A stretch of 64,000 bases of DNA from Calothrix sp. 336/3 (lineage in GTDB: Bacteria; Cyanobacteriota; Cyanobacteriia; Cyanobacteriales; Nostocaceae), in the NCBI RefSeq assembly GCF_000734895.2, contig NZ_CP011382.1, positions 4,132,700 through 4,196,699 on the forward strand, given 5' to 3'. The translations under genes were made by a program, and so were the position numbers. The notes under the pieces were generated by a model. That model was not told the origin of the DNA, did not search any database, and worked only from the letters and a program-made list of their open reading frames with translations. The number at the start of each line of letters is the position of its first letter. The first letter of the stretch is position 1. Of this stretch, positions 19,007 through 27,952 are shown piece by piece.

Positions 19007-19552
19007 CTATCTTCTCACATTTCGCCGCCAAGTTTCAACTAAACGTTTGACTTTTATATCTAACGAATAGCCCCGACGGGACGAAACTATCATAGTCCCG
19101 GCATAGCGATCATGCAAAGCTTGCCGAAACTGAGTATCAGATACAGCAGCACCGCAATCAATCGCCAGGGGAAGCATTAGTAGTATAGCAGTGGGATTGC
19201 GAAGTATGTTATTCCAGGCGATCGCTACTAATAAAGCACTAGCCCCAACGATGGCTTCCCTTTTTAATAAGGTAGGTAAATCAGGAACTCTTCCGCGCTC
19301 TGATTCTAGGACTTTGATGTCAAAAGCCCATTTTCCTAGACTTTGCCCCTGATTGCTATACACAAGCAGCACCCGAAATCCTAACCAAGCAAAAATAAAT
19401 ACTAGTATTTGTAAAAATTGAATTCCCACATCACCGGTTGCCAGCAGGGAACTGAGTAACCAAGTACCCAGGAAGTCAATCCCTAAAGCCATCGCACGTC
19501 GTCCAATTTGGACTCTGGGGTATTTTTTTTGGGGAATGGGTTCAATAGTCAT
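19007..19552 (-). CDS. RDD family membrane protein
   Basis: A 181-residue membrane protein with the RDD domain. RRAMALGIDFLGTWLLSSLL carries the Arg-Asp pair in the first helix. QSLGKWAFDIKVLESERG is the conserved loop between helices, and further helices follow at about 105-135. The second Asp region appears as LPLAIDCGAAVSDTQFRQALHDRYAGT. RDD proteins are thought to act in transport or as membrane accessories. It lies 43 bp upstream of rpmG on the same strand and could share its transcript. Confidence 0.85.
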   Translation of the reverse strand: MTIEPIPQKKYPRVQIGRRAMALGIDFLGTWLLSSLLATGDVGIQFLQILVFIFAWLGFRVLLVYSNQGQSLGKWAFDIKVLESERGRVPDLPTLLKREAIVGASALLVAIAWNNILRNPTAILLMLPLAIDCGAAVSDTQFRQALHDRYAGTMIVSSRRGYSLDIKVKRLVETWRRNVRR

Positions 19553-20121
19553 ATGGTATGGAGAAATGCACTATGGCACCTCTGTACAGGGAAAAATAGG
19601 AGTTAGTTAGGTCATATCTCTACTTTACAAAATCAGGCGATCGCCGCGATGATGCTGACTCTATAATCTTGGCAGTTATCTGCTAGTCAGATTTCCCAGA
19701 GATTCAATACACCCGACAGAAACATATTCACATAACACCGCCCCAGCTATTGCTTACACAAATTAAAGATACTTCACTGGCAGCATCAGCTTTTCCTGTA
19801 AAAAGATGACAGATGTTTTTCTGACACATAGTTATGGCGGTGAATCTAAGAAAATATTAGATTAAATGTAGGACAATATCACAGCATTTTTCCGATTGCA
19901 AATATTCATGAATTGGCGGATAAATTATTCTGCTAAAAAATAATATCTTGAGCTAGGTTTTCTGTTGCTGTCGATTTGCAGAATATAGCTAAATTGAGCA
20001 GGTTGCATTATAAAGGAATGGTTGAATAGCCAGAGTAAATCCTTGCCTCTGTGCAGGGATGATAGATACATATGCAGGATTTTATTAACACCCATAAATT
20101 AAAGATATATTGAGATAAAAA
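19553..20121. other. Intergenic region upstream of the Rieske/diiron gene group
   Basis: This 569-bp divergent spacer lies between the RDD gene and the first gene of the oxygenase-rich group. It contains one HIP1 site (near 19638) and is otherwise AT-rich. I see no terminator, RNA gene or reading frame. It is the most likely place for the promoter of the 20122-28606 genes, but no promoter boxes can be named reliably. Confidence 0.45.
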
Positions 20122-20853
20122 ATGCAAGGTCAACTCATTCATACAAGTTTACTGACGGATACAGATAAATGTGAGATGTATCTGTTATTGAATAATCATT
20201 TTCAAGGTGTACAACATTCAGTTTTTTCCCAAGATTTAAAGGAGAAAAATTGGGTAATCCTTCTCAGAGATGAAAACACTAGTCACCTCAAAGGCTTTTC
20301 GACTTTGTTAATGTATGACAGAGTATTTCAAGGAGAAAAAATTAGTGTTGTCTACTCTGGTGATACGATTGTAGATCCTAGCGCTTGGTCGAGTTCTGCC
20401 CTGTCACGGACTTGGATTTCGACAGTTAATATGTTGCGACAAGAATATACTGAAGGTAAATTATACTGGCTGCTAATTTCTGGAGGCTACCGCACATATC
20501 GTTTTCTGCCTTTATTTTGGCGAGAATTCTACCCCCGTTATGATATGCCAACGCCTAACAATATGCAACAATTAATACATATCTTGGCTGGCGATCGCTT
20601 CGGTACAAATTATCATCCCCAGGAAGGTGTAGTCAGATTTACCCATCCCCATATTTTGCGGGATAAACTCCATGGTATACCGGAAGAGCGTCTGCAAGAC
20701 CCCCATATTCGCTTTTTTCAACAGGTGAATCCTGGACATATTCAAGGAGATGAATTAGTCTGTTTGACAGAAATCTCTGAAGAAAACTTGACATCTGCGG
20801 GAAGAAGAATATGGTTTAGTAAGTCATTGGTTGTGAGTCAATTATCAAAGTAG
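20122..20853 (+). CDS. GNAT-like acyltransferase, first gene of the oxygenase-rich group
   Basis: A 243-residue protein with no signal peptide or membrane helix. The central part (LKGFSTLLMYDRVFQGEKIS, then VYSGDTIVDPSAWSSSALSR) has the beta4-beta5 and pantetheine-loop look of a GNAT N-acyltransferase fold. The assignment is by pattern only. It ends 36 bp before the first Rieske gene on the same strand and is likely co-transcribed. In a tailoring pathway it could acylate an amine or an ACP/CoA-linked intermediate. The function remains unknown. Confidence 0.6.
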   Translation: MQGQLIHTSLLTDTDKCEMYLLLNNHFQGVQHSVFSQDLKEKNWVILLRDENTSHLKGFSTLLMYDRVFQGEKISVVYSGDTIVDPSAWSSSALSRTWISTVNMLRQEYTEGKLYWLLISGGYRTYRFLPLFWREFYPRYDMPTPNNMQQLIHILAGDRFGTNYHPQEGVVRFTHPHILRDKLHGIPEERLQDPHIRFFQQVNPGHIQGDELVCLTEISEENLTSAGRRIWFSKSLVVSQLSK

Positions 20854-20889
20854 TTTTACGAGTTTTTGTTATTTTCTTGATGTCGTCAA

Positions 20890-21918
20890 ATGAATGGTCA
20901 ATCAACAATCACCAATACCCATAATCGACCAAAAAACTTTAATAATCCGACAAGTTTTATTGAAGGTTGGTATTGGGTAATCCCATCCCGTGAGTTACAC
21001 ATTCAACAGATAAAAGCTGTAAATTTTTTAGGTAAAGAATTAGCAATTTACCGCACTCAAGATGGTAAAATTATTGCAGTAGATGCCTATTGTCCTCACA
21101 TGGGAGCGCACCTAGCAGAGGGTAAAGTAGATGGTGAGGGAATCCGGTGTTTTTTCCATAATTGGAAATTTGCTAGTGATGGTACTTGTGTAGAGGTTCC
21201 CTGTATGGGGGCAGCATTGCCTGTTAAGATTAAGACTTGGCACACTGTGGAAAAATACGGATTGATATGGATATGGACAGGAGAAACACCGCACCAATCC
21301 TTACCTTTTGTGCCAGAATTGGCAGAGGAAGAATGTGATTTTGCCTTTGGTTCTCGATTTCAGAAAAATTGTCACCCTAATGTGTTGATGATTAATGCAA
21401 TTGATGCCCATCATTTTAATACAGTTCATAATTTCCCGGTCGAAATTGTTTTTAAGCGCCAAGAAATTAACGATAATGCGATTACTTTTAGCAATACGAC
21501 AAGGGGGGGAGAGGATTCAATTTTTCTGAAATTAATTCGCCCTTTTTATCAAGAAGCAGTCACCTATAGTATGTGCTATTGGTATGGTAGTACAGGTACG
21601 GTGACGGTGGGTCCTGATTTCTTACATTTTCATATTATGTTTACCCTGCGATTATTGGAGGGGGGGAAAACCGAGGGACAAACTATTTTAATTACGAAAA
21701 AACGTCCTGGTTTGTGGGGATGGTTATTTAATCGAGTCATCCTGTGGTTGACAAAACTAGTTGGAAATTATTTTGCCAAAGGTGATACTAAAATATTTCA
21801 AACTATTAAGTTTGATTTAAAAACTCCGACAAAAGCGGATACTTCTATTTTACAATTTATTCAACATGTTGAAAAGCAACGGGCAATAGCTTGGCAAAGT
21901 TGGGAATCTGTGAACTAA
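20890..21918 (+). CDS. Rieske non-heme iron oxygenase A
   Basis: A 342-residue Rieske oxygenase. The [2Fe-2S] site is C68-P-H70 (CPHMGAH) and C87-x-x-H90 (CFFHNW). The catalytic mononuclear iron motif is N169-x-x-D172-x-x-H175-x4-H180 (NAIDAHHFNTVH). All ligands are present, so it should be an active monooxygenase, hydroxylase or desaturase needing ferredoxin electrons. The CPHMGAHL/KVDGEGIRCFFH pattern resembles the KshA/DAF-36 (Neverland) branch that acts on steroid-like or lipid substrates. It is clearly paralogous to the Rieske gene at 24536. A 342-bp spacer follows it. Confidence 0.88.
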   Translation: MNGQSTITNTHNRPKNFNNPTSFIEGWYWVIPSRELHIQQIKAVNFLGKELAIYRTQDGKIIAVDAYCPHMGAHLAEGKVDGEGIRCFFHNWKFASDGTCVEVPCMGAALPVKIKTWHTVEKYGLIWIWTGETPHQSLPFVPELAEEECDFAFGSRFQKNCHPNVLMINAIDAHHFNTVHNFPVEIVFKRQEINDNAITFSNTTRGGEDSIFLKLIRPFYQEAVTYSMCYWYGSTGTVTVGPDFLHFHIMFTLRLLEGGKTEGQTILITKKRPGLWGWLFNRVILWLTKLVGNYFAKGDTKIFQTIKFDLKTPTKADTSILQFIQHVEKQRAIAWQSWESVN

Positions 21919-22260
21919 GTAAGTCGATGAAAATAAACCCAACTATGTAACAGAATGTAAAATTGACAAAACCGTTGCGGTTGCTTCATTTCACTTCGTT
22001 TCATTCGCAATGACATACATTGAAATTTTCACACCGACCTACTTAGATAAAGAGAGAAATAAGAATTTTATTATTGTTTGCTTCTATTCTGTGGAAAGTT
22101 ACTTTGTTCATAGGTAGTAGCATTGCTGTGAAATTATTGTCTAGCTTCTATTTCATGCAATTTCACGAAAATTATCAAACATTTCTATATTTTGAGAAGT
22201 TTATAAAATAAGTATTTTAAAATTATACGTATTGCAAATTGTTATCAACCATAGTTATAT
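21919..22260. repeat. Intergenic spacer with possible dispersed repeat
   Basis: This 342-bp spacer lies inside the oxygenase-rich group. About 21970-22015 holds a stretch with internally repetitive TTCATTTCACTTCGTTTCAT flanked by TTGCG and CGCAATGACAT, in the style of dispersed repeats common in cyanobacterial spacers. The remainder is AT-rich. It may separate two transcripts (20122-21918 and 22261 onward). Confidence 0.35.
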
Positions 22261-23190
22261 ATGAGTAAACCCATGAATAATTTAATTGCTGGTTTTAATT
22301 TACCTCATGTGTCTAAAGAGAGTAAAATTAATAGGATTTTAGATGCGGCTTTAGCTAGTCGCGAAATTGAATATTTCAACAGTTCTCAAGCTAGAGAAAT
22401 TACTCCTGTCTATTGGAAAGAAGATTATTTCAACTTAAATAAGCTATCTATTTTTTGTGATGGAACTGGTGAGGATAAACACAAAATTTTAGAGCTTTGT
22501 AATTATCAACTACTAGAAGAAGCTTATTTTATTGAAAAAGCTGGTGTCGGTTATATGGCAAAAATGGTGACACTTGCTGACACGTTAGAGGAGCGGATGT
22601 TATATGGATTATTTTGCGGAGACGAGGTGACACATCTAGCTCAAATTAGCCATTTTTGCCAAGCTGAAAATTTTCAAGCAACGAATAATTTATTTTTGCA
22701 ACTATTAGGAGAGGTGGTAGAAACTGAAGATAAATCTGTGATGTTGTTTATCTTGCAAGTTGTTTTGGAAGGTTGGGGGTTGAGTCATTACCGCAGTTTG
22801 GCAAAAAATTGTCAGGATGGAGAATTGAGTCAGGTTTTACAGAGTTTTTTGGATGATGAGAGTCGTCATCATGGTACAGGGGTAAATTTGTTAGAGCAGG
22901 TGATGGTAAATTCTGTCAGTGAAAAAGTGATGATAGAGACTCTAGCTTTATTCTTGCAGATGGTGCAGGTGGGACCCCAGGGAGTTGTGACAGCAATTGA
23001 GCAGGTGAAAGGATACCTTTCCCGTCAGGATAAAATACGGATATTAGAAGAACTAGATACTGAAAACCATAGTGGTACTCGATTGAAGGTGTTGCGATCG
23101 CTAATGCGTCATCCGAATACAGAAAATCTGGTTGCAGAGTTGGAAGGAATGGGATGTTTTCAACCCCTAGCAGCAGAGAAGTGTGTTTAA
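22261..23190 (+). CDS. Ferritin-like diiron protein
   Basis: A 309-residue, mostly helical soluble protein. The helices carry LLEEAYFIEKAG, LEERMLYGLFCGDEVTHL (E122-x-x-H125), VVLEGWGLSHYRSLA and DDESRHHGTG (E200-x-x-H203). Two ExxH motifs plus further glutamates on antiparallel helices are the signature of a carboxylate-bridged diiron centre of the ferritin/RNR superfamily. Likely roles are O2-dependent oxidation or desaturation of an acyl or amino substrate. The start could be ATG 22261 or the ATG at codon 5. It lies 27 bp before a second, unrelated diiron gene. The exact family is not recognised. Confidence 0.7.
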   Translation: MSKPMNNLIAGFNLPHVSKESKINRILDAALASREIEYFNSSQAREITPVYWKEDYFNLNKLSIFCDGTGEDKHKILELCNYQLLEEAYFIEKAGVGYMAKMVTLADTLEERMLYGLFCGDEVTHLAQISHFCQAENFQATNNLFLQLLGEVVETEDKSVMLFILQVVLEGWGLSHYRSLAKNCQDGELSQVLQSFLDDESRHHGTGVNLLEQVMVNSVSEKVMIETLALFLQMVQVGPQGVVTAIEQVKGYLSRQDKIRILEELDTENHSGTRLKVLRSLMRHPNTENLVAELEGMGCFQPLAAEKCV

Positions 23191-23217
23191 AATTTAATTA
23201 ATACATGAGAATTTCAG

Positions 23218-24393
23218 ATGCTTTTAGAACAAAAACCAGCTTTAATTGATAATCAGAAAACTTTTCGCCGCCTACAAATTAATCATACTCGTAATCGTCA
23301 ACAAGACCATACGCAATTACTAGAGGAAGCAACAGCAAATTTTTCCTATGTCGATTGCAAAGATGAATATTGGAACCCAGAACAATTTTCCCTATTCTAT
23401 GGAACACCTCTTTGGGAGGAAGCAACACCTAGTCAAAGGATAATTTTAAATCAACTATATTGGGTGGCGTACTATTCTCAAATTATTTCTGCCGAAATTG
23501 CCACTATTTATTTCAATCAAACGAGTGCAACTGCTCTCTATGCCCACGAAGATTTTCGGATTATTTGTGATACTCTAGATTTAGAATCTGCTCAAGAGCG
23601 TGCCCACATTCATGCTTTTCGAGTCGTTTCCCAGGAAGTAGAAAATTATTGTTTTGGTAAACAAATTTTTACTTATCCTATGCGAACCCCCTTTACAGAA
23701 ACGATGGTGTTTGCAGACACGAGTTTTTTTCAAGAAAAATGGAAGAAGTTACAACTCAAAGCATTTGGGTTACTTTCCGCAGATAATATTTTTCTCGGTT
23801 GTCAATATTTTACAGTGCGCGGTTTACGGACTTTGAATGGAAAGTTAGTGCAACATAAACTGAGTAACTACTACCAAAAGCATCCTAACCAACAGCAAGC
23901 ACCAATTCCTGCTAAGATTTCCTACTATCATTTCATGGATGAAAGTTTTCACTTCAATAGTTCCACAATTATTTCCCATGACGTGATTAATTGCCTCAAA
24001 CCACCGACTCAATTTGAAAAGTATATTGCCAATTTGGGTATACGTGGTTGTCAGCAAGACCATTATAACTTTTCTGTGGCGATTAATGGGATTTTTTGGT
24101 ATGACCCGGCTTTATATTATGCTGTCTATGAAATATTGCGATCGCCAGTTTTTAATATGTCTGAAAAAGATGCTCAAGAAATGATGCGTCGTTGCTTTAC
24201 TGAAGAAACGGAAGCGCTACATCTGAGCTATAAAACCCACAGAGAAGCAATGGAATCCTATAAGGTTTATCTGGAATCTTTGGATTATGTTTGGCAAAGT
24301 AATAAAAATATGTCCTTAATGCAAGTCAACTCAATTGAGAGGTACTTGAAAACTCAAAAAGTGAAATTTAAACAAGTTTTTTATTCTGTCTGA
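23218..24393 (+). CDS. AurF-like diiron oxygenase
   Basis: A 391-residue soluble helical protein. Putative iron ligands lie in ISAEIATIYF, in QERAHIHAF (E127-x-x-H130), in the later HFMDESFHF (E242-x-x-H245), and in EETEALHLSY near the C-terminus. This spacing resembles the p-aminobenzoate N-oxygenase (AurF) family, which oxidises amines to nitro or hydroxylamine groups or hydroxylates carbon. The assignment is by motif pattern, not by search. It follows the ferritin-like gene closely and precedes the second Rieske gene by 142 bp, so it is embedded in the same putative pathway. Confidence 0.65.
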   Translation: MLLEQKPALIDNQKTFRRLQINHTRNRQQDHTQLLEEATANFSYVDCKDEYWNPEQFSLFYGTPLWEEATPSQRIILNQLYWVAYYSQIISAEIATIYFNQTSATALYAHEDFRIICDTLDLESAQERAHIHAFRVVSQEVENYCFGKQIFTYPMRTPFTETMVFADTSFFQEKWKKLQLKAFGLLSADNIFLGCQYFTVRGLRTLNGKLVQHKLSNYYQKHPNQQQAPIPAKISYYHFMDESFHFNSSTIISHDVINCLKPPTQFEKYIANLGIRGCQQDHYNFSVAINGIFWYDPALYYAVYEILRSPVFNMSEKDAQEMMRRCFTEETEALHLSYKTHREAMESYKVYLESLDYVWQSNKNMSLMQVNSIERYLKTQKVKFKQVFYSV

Positions 24394-24535
24394 TAATTTA
24401 GGAATCTGAATTTTTCCACAAAAATAGCAATTCCTCAATTCTTGCTATCTAATAAATCAATTTTAAACCATCTCAACCAAATTTCCTCAAATTATGAATT
24501 AATATTTATCTCTATCATCTCTACCCGTTACTCCC

Positions 24536-25576
24536 ATGTCACACAACCATGCATCTCTCAATCAAAATACTCAACCTCTAATTAATATGCCAATTTTCAA
24601 TAATTGGGATGTAGTGACAAAGGGTTGGTACTTAGTTTGTGCGAGTCGAGAAATTTCCTTACAGCAAGCAAAATCTTTCACTCTCTGTGGACAAAGAATT
24701 GTCATTTTTCGTGGTAAAGATAGTAAAATTCGAGCTTTGGATGCATTTTGCCCTCACCTCGGAACTGATTTAGCAATTGGGAAAGTAGATGGTAATTTAA
24801 TTCGTTGTTTTTTCCATCATTGGGCATTTAGTGGTGACGGAATCTGTCAAGATATTCCCTGTCAAAAGGATATACCAAGTAAAGTCAAATTACAAGCCTA
24901 TGCTACCGATGAAAAGTATGGTTTTATTTGGGTATATCCAGACAAAAATGCTCCCCAAGGAGTTGCGGAATTTGACGAATTAATGGGAAAGCAAATCATC
25001 TCCCTTCCTGACAAATCTTTCACTAGAAACTGCCACCATCACATATGTATGATGAATGGAATTGACGCTCAACATTTGCAAACTGTTCATAAATTAAATA
25101 TTCAAATGGAGTTGTCTTTAGAGGAATATTCTCAAGGAACAATAATTGACTTTACCCTGAGTGGAAAATTTCCCCAGACAACAGCAAGGGAGAAAATTGC
25201 TCAAAGCTTGATTGGGGAAGAATATGCGTATACCATGCGATATGCAGATGGGTGTATCGGACTTTTAACAATTATGAAAAAAGCCAAAATTATCCCACCT
25301 CTACATATGATTTATGCTTACACACCTTTAGCACCAGGAGTCACCCGAATTCAACCAATTTACGTGACAGCAAAACGTCAAGGAATTTTTGGTTTTCTCC
25401 TCACCCATTTTTTACTGTTGCTAACTAGACTTGCGTATTATTTTCTGCGAGGTGAAGATGGCATGATATATGACAATATTCGCTATAACCCGAATAATAT
25501 CCTGAATATTGATACACCCTTAGTAAAATATATGCAATATGTGAACCAACTTCAGCCTGCAATTTGGTCAAAATAA
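24536..25576 (+). CDS. Rieske non-heme iron oxygenase B (paralogue of A)
   Basis: A 346-residue Rieske oxygenase with C72-P-H74 (CPHLGTD) and C91-x-x-H94 (CFFHHW) for the cluster. The catalytic iron ligands are D177, H180 and H185 (GIDAQHLQTVH). It aligns along its length with the gene at 20890: both begin with GWY, both have KVDG plus IRCFFH, and both carry a hydrophobic stretch near residues 290-310 that may touch the membrane. This suggests duplication followed by specialisation within the group. The ferredoxin gene starts 14 bp after its stop. Confidence 0.88.
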   Translation: MSHNHASLNQNTQPLINMPIFNNWDVVTKGWYLVCASREISLQQAKSFTLCGQRIVIFRGKDSKIRALDAFCPHLGTDLAIGKVDGNLIRCFFHHWAFSGDGICQDIPCQKDIPSKVKLQAYATDEKYGFIWVYPDKNAPQGVAEFDELMGKQIISLPDKSFTRNCHHHICMMNGIDAQHLQTVHKLNIQMELSLEEYSQGTIIDFTLSGKFPQTTAREKIAQSLIGEEYAYTMRYADGCIGLLTIMKKAKIIPPLHMIYAYTPLAPGVTRIQPIYVTAKRQGIFGFLLTHFLLLLTRLAYYFLRGEDGMIYDNIRYNPNNILNIDTPLVKYMQYVNQLQPAIWSK

Positions 25577-25590
25577 ATCTTGACTCTTCT

Positions 25591-25872
25591 ATGAAACAAT
25601 ATACTATTACTTTCACCCACAGTCACCATCCACCTCTGAAATTAGCAGAATATCAGTTACTCTCAGAACATTTAACTGTGGAAAATTCTCCTTTGTTATT
25701 TGGTTGTCGTACAGGAATTTGTGGTACTTGCTTAATAGAAGTTAGTGGTAATATTTCCCCTGCAACGGAGGAAGAAACAGAAGTTTTAGAAATTTTAGCC
25801 CCAGGAAATAAGAAAGCTAGACTTGCTTGTCAAATTCAAGTAACTGGGGATATGGAAATTTGTCGAATATAG
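25591..25872 (+). CDS. Plant-type [2Fe-2S] ferredoxin
   Basis: A 93-residue ferredoxin. The cluster motif is CRTGICGTC (CX4CX2C) with the fourth cysteine in RLACQ. The chosen ATG at 25591 avoids overlap with the preceding Rieske gene. The usual N-terminal ITFTHS... beta-sheet follows. It sits between two Rieske oxygenase genes (14 bp and 6 bp spacing) and is the obvious electron donor for them. No dedicated ferredoxin reductase is encoded in the group, so photosynthetic ferredoxin-NADP reductase or another housekeeping reductase probably supplies it. Confidence 0.9.
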   Translation: MKQYTITFTHSHHPPLKLAEYQLLSEHLTVENSPLLFGCRTGICGTCLIEVSGNISPATEEETEVLEILAPGNKKARLACQIQVTGDMEICRI

Positions 25873-25878
25873 ATAACT

Positions 25879-26901
25879 ATGAAATTTGAGGATTTTTGGT
25901 ATATCGTTTGCGAGAGTCAACAGCTCAAACCCCATACTGTATTACAAAGAACCGTTTTAAATGAATGGTTAGTAGTATTTCGGGATGAAAATGGAGAAGC
26001 AGTTGTATTGCGCGATCGCTGTATGCATCGTAACAGTCGTCTCTCCCCTGGTAAAGTCTGCCAAGGCAAAATTCACTGCCCCTACCACGGATGGGTGTAC
26101 GATAAGACTGGGCAAGTTGTGGCTGTACCAGCAGAAGGAGAAAACTTTCAAACTATAGCTACAAGAAAAACTCGACGCTACCATACTCAAGAAAAGGATG
26201 GTTTCGTTTACGTCCGTTTAGCTGAAAATCCTACAACAGAGTTTACACCCTTTGCAATGCCTTTTTATCGGCAACCGGGATGGGAAACAGTACGAGTTAT
26301 CAACCGTTTTCGTAACAACGTGACTAACTGTGCAGAAAACTTCATTGATATTCCCCACACTGCTTCCGTACATCCAGGAGTTTTTCGTAAACCCCGTCAG
26401 CAGCAGCTAGAAATGACGGTACGAAGATGCAAAGGTTCAGTTTTTGTGGAATACCGCAACGAAACCAATAACTTAGGTTGGTTTTCCCGTTTCCTCAACC
26501 GCAAAGGTTACGAAATACGTCATACCGATAGTTTCCATATGCCCAACATCACTAGTGTGGAATATGATATGGGAAACCAGCGCCGACTTTTCATCACCAG
26601 TCAGTCAATTCCTGAAACAGAGAATTCCACCCTAGTCTACACCGATGTTACTTATAACTATGGGATTTGGAATCAATTAGCTCGTCCTTTTATTCACTGG
26701 ACTGCTCAATATATTATCCATCAAGATGTGCAGATTTTGGGCATTCAAGGAGAAACTATCGAAAAATACGGTACACAGTTTGCCAATACCCCCGCAGATA
26801 CTATCCATGTCTTTGTGGAATCAATTCGCAAACAAATTGCCACGGGAGAAGATCCCAGAAATCTGTCAGAGAAGTCTGTCAATATTAAATTTTGGGTGTA
26901 A
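25879..26901 (+). CDS. Rieske non-heme iron oxygenase C
   Basis: A 340-residue Rieske oxygenase of a different branch from A and B. The cluster site is C48-M-H50 and C67-P-Y-H70 (CPYHGW). The iron site is D157, H160 and H165 in ENFIDIPHTASVH, preceded by NCAE. The layout (FEDFWYIVCES at the start, CMHRNSRLSPG) is that of the phthalate-dioxygenase/vanillate-demethylase-like group. All metal ligands are present. It starts 6 bp after the ferredoxin stop, so the two are tightly coupled. A likely role is hydroxylation, demethylation or desaturation of a pathway intermediate. Confidence 0.88.
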   Translation: MKFEDFWYIVCESQQLKPHTVLQRTVLNEWLVVFRDENGEAVVLRDRCMHRNSRLSPGKVCQGKIHCPYHGWVYDKTGQVVAVPAEGENFQTIATRKTRRYHTQEKDGFVYVRLAENPTTEFTPFAMPFYRQPGWETVRVINRFRNNVTNCAENFIDIPHTASVHPGVFRKPRQQQLEMTVRRCKGSVFVEYRNETNNLGWFSRFLNRKGYEIRHTDSFHMPNITSVEYDMGNQRRLFITSQSIPETENSTLVYTDVTYNYGIWNQLARPFIHWTAQYIIHQDVQILGIQGETIEKYGTQFANTPADTIHVFVESIRKQIATGEDPRNLSEKSVNIKFWV

Positions 26902-26997
26902 ATCAAAAGTAATTTCCTCTATCTAGGAGTTATAGCTCTTAAAATAAATCAAAATAATTTAATAATTTTGTCATTCAATTCAATTTTATTTAGAAAA

Positions 26998-27018
26998 AGA
27001 AGTGGCAAAGCCACTTCT
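26998..27018. other. Perfect 9-bp hairpin
   Basis: AGAAGTGGC, a three-base loop AAA, then GCCACTTCT, form a perfect stem in the spacer between Rieske C and the hydroxylase-family gene. There is no T-run on the plus strand. On the minus strand the stem is followed by a run of T, so it would work better as a minus-strand terminator, although no minus-strand gene is near. It may instead stabilise or process the plus-strand transcript. Confidence 0.5.
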
Positions 27019-27102
27019 AAGTAATTCCCAGGTAGAACCTGATGATTAGTATAACGGGCATCATAATTACAAATAGTATAAAGTAACACTTATTAACGTG
27101 AT

Positions 27103-27825
27103 ATGGTAATATTCTTAACTTTTATAATTCTAGTTACAGTAACTGTAATAGATAAAAATCGCTGGAGTATTCTACTGAAAAAAAAACTGAGTGATTGGTT
27201 TTTAGATACCGTAGGATTATTATTTCAAGGAATTATCATTCCCGTTCTACAATACACAATTGTATTTAAGTTCTATCAATATTTTTTACCTCATTACCAA
27301 GGTAGTTTAAATTGCCATCCCCTCGTAGGATTTTGCCTCAGTTTTATTTGTGTAGATTATTTATATTATTGGAATCATCGTTTATTGCATAGCTCTTGGT
27401 TGTGGAAATTGCATCAAGTGCATCATACTGTCACAGACATGGATGTTTTTGGAACATCTAGAAATACTCTATGGACAAGTTTTTTAATTATCTATCTGTG
27501 GATTCATCCCTTATTTATCTATCTTTTAGACAATCCTACTGGGTATATTTTTGGTGCAAGTCTGACATCTGCACTAGATTTGTGGCGACATAGTGTGTTT
27601 TCACCTTCAGGGGAATCATGGCTTTTTCGCTGTTTATCGCCTTGGTTAATTTTACCACAAGACCATGGATGGCATCATGCTGCAAGTGATATTCAGGTTA
27701 ACTTTGGGGGTAATTGGAAAATTTGGGATAGGTTGCACCAGACTTACTGGAAATCATCAGCAGTTCCAGAAAAGTTAGGAATAGAAGTTACCTGGAAACT
27801 GTCTCAAAAACTATTGCTCTTTTAA
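27103..27825 (+). CDS. Fatty acid hydroxylase / sterol desaturase family membrane protein
   Basis: A 240-residue membrane protein with helices near residues 1-20, 40-60, 70-90 and 130-160. The histidine boxes are H92-x3-H96 (HRLLH), HQVHH about eleven residues later, and a distal HGWHHAASD. Together these form the di-iron site of integral membrane hydroxylases and desaturases (sterol C5-desaturase, fatty acid hydroxylase, carotenoid hydroxylase superfamily). It should oxidise a hydrophobic substrate. It belongs by strand and position to the oxygenase-rich group, 201 bp after Rieske C, with a hairpin between them. Confidence 0.85.
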   Translation: MVIFLTFIILVTVTVIDKNRWSILLKKKLSDWFLDTVGLLFQGIIIPVLQYTIVFKFYQYFLPHYQGSLNCHPLVGFCLSFICVDYLYYWNHRLLHSSWLWKLHQVHHTVTDMDVFGTSRNTLWTSFLIIYLWIHPLFIYLLDNPTGYIFGASLTSALDLWRHSVFSPSGESWLFRCLSPWLILPQDHGWHHAASDIQVNFGGNWKIWDRLHQTYWKSSAVPEKLGIEVTWKLSQKLLLF

Positions 27826-27952
27826 TTTAATATTTCCCTCTTCTACTGATTGCAAATTGCCCTCACTGGCATATTTTTTAGCTCAGAACCAGGCTTGTAA
27901 TGTATAAAATATCGTCAAAATATCATTAATCTTACCAATATTTACCACTATT

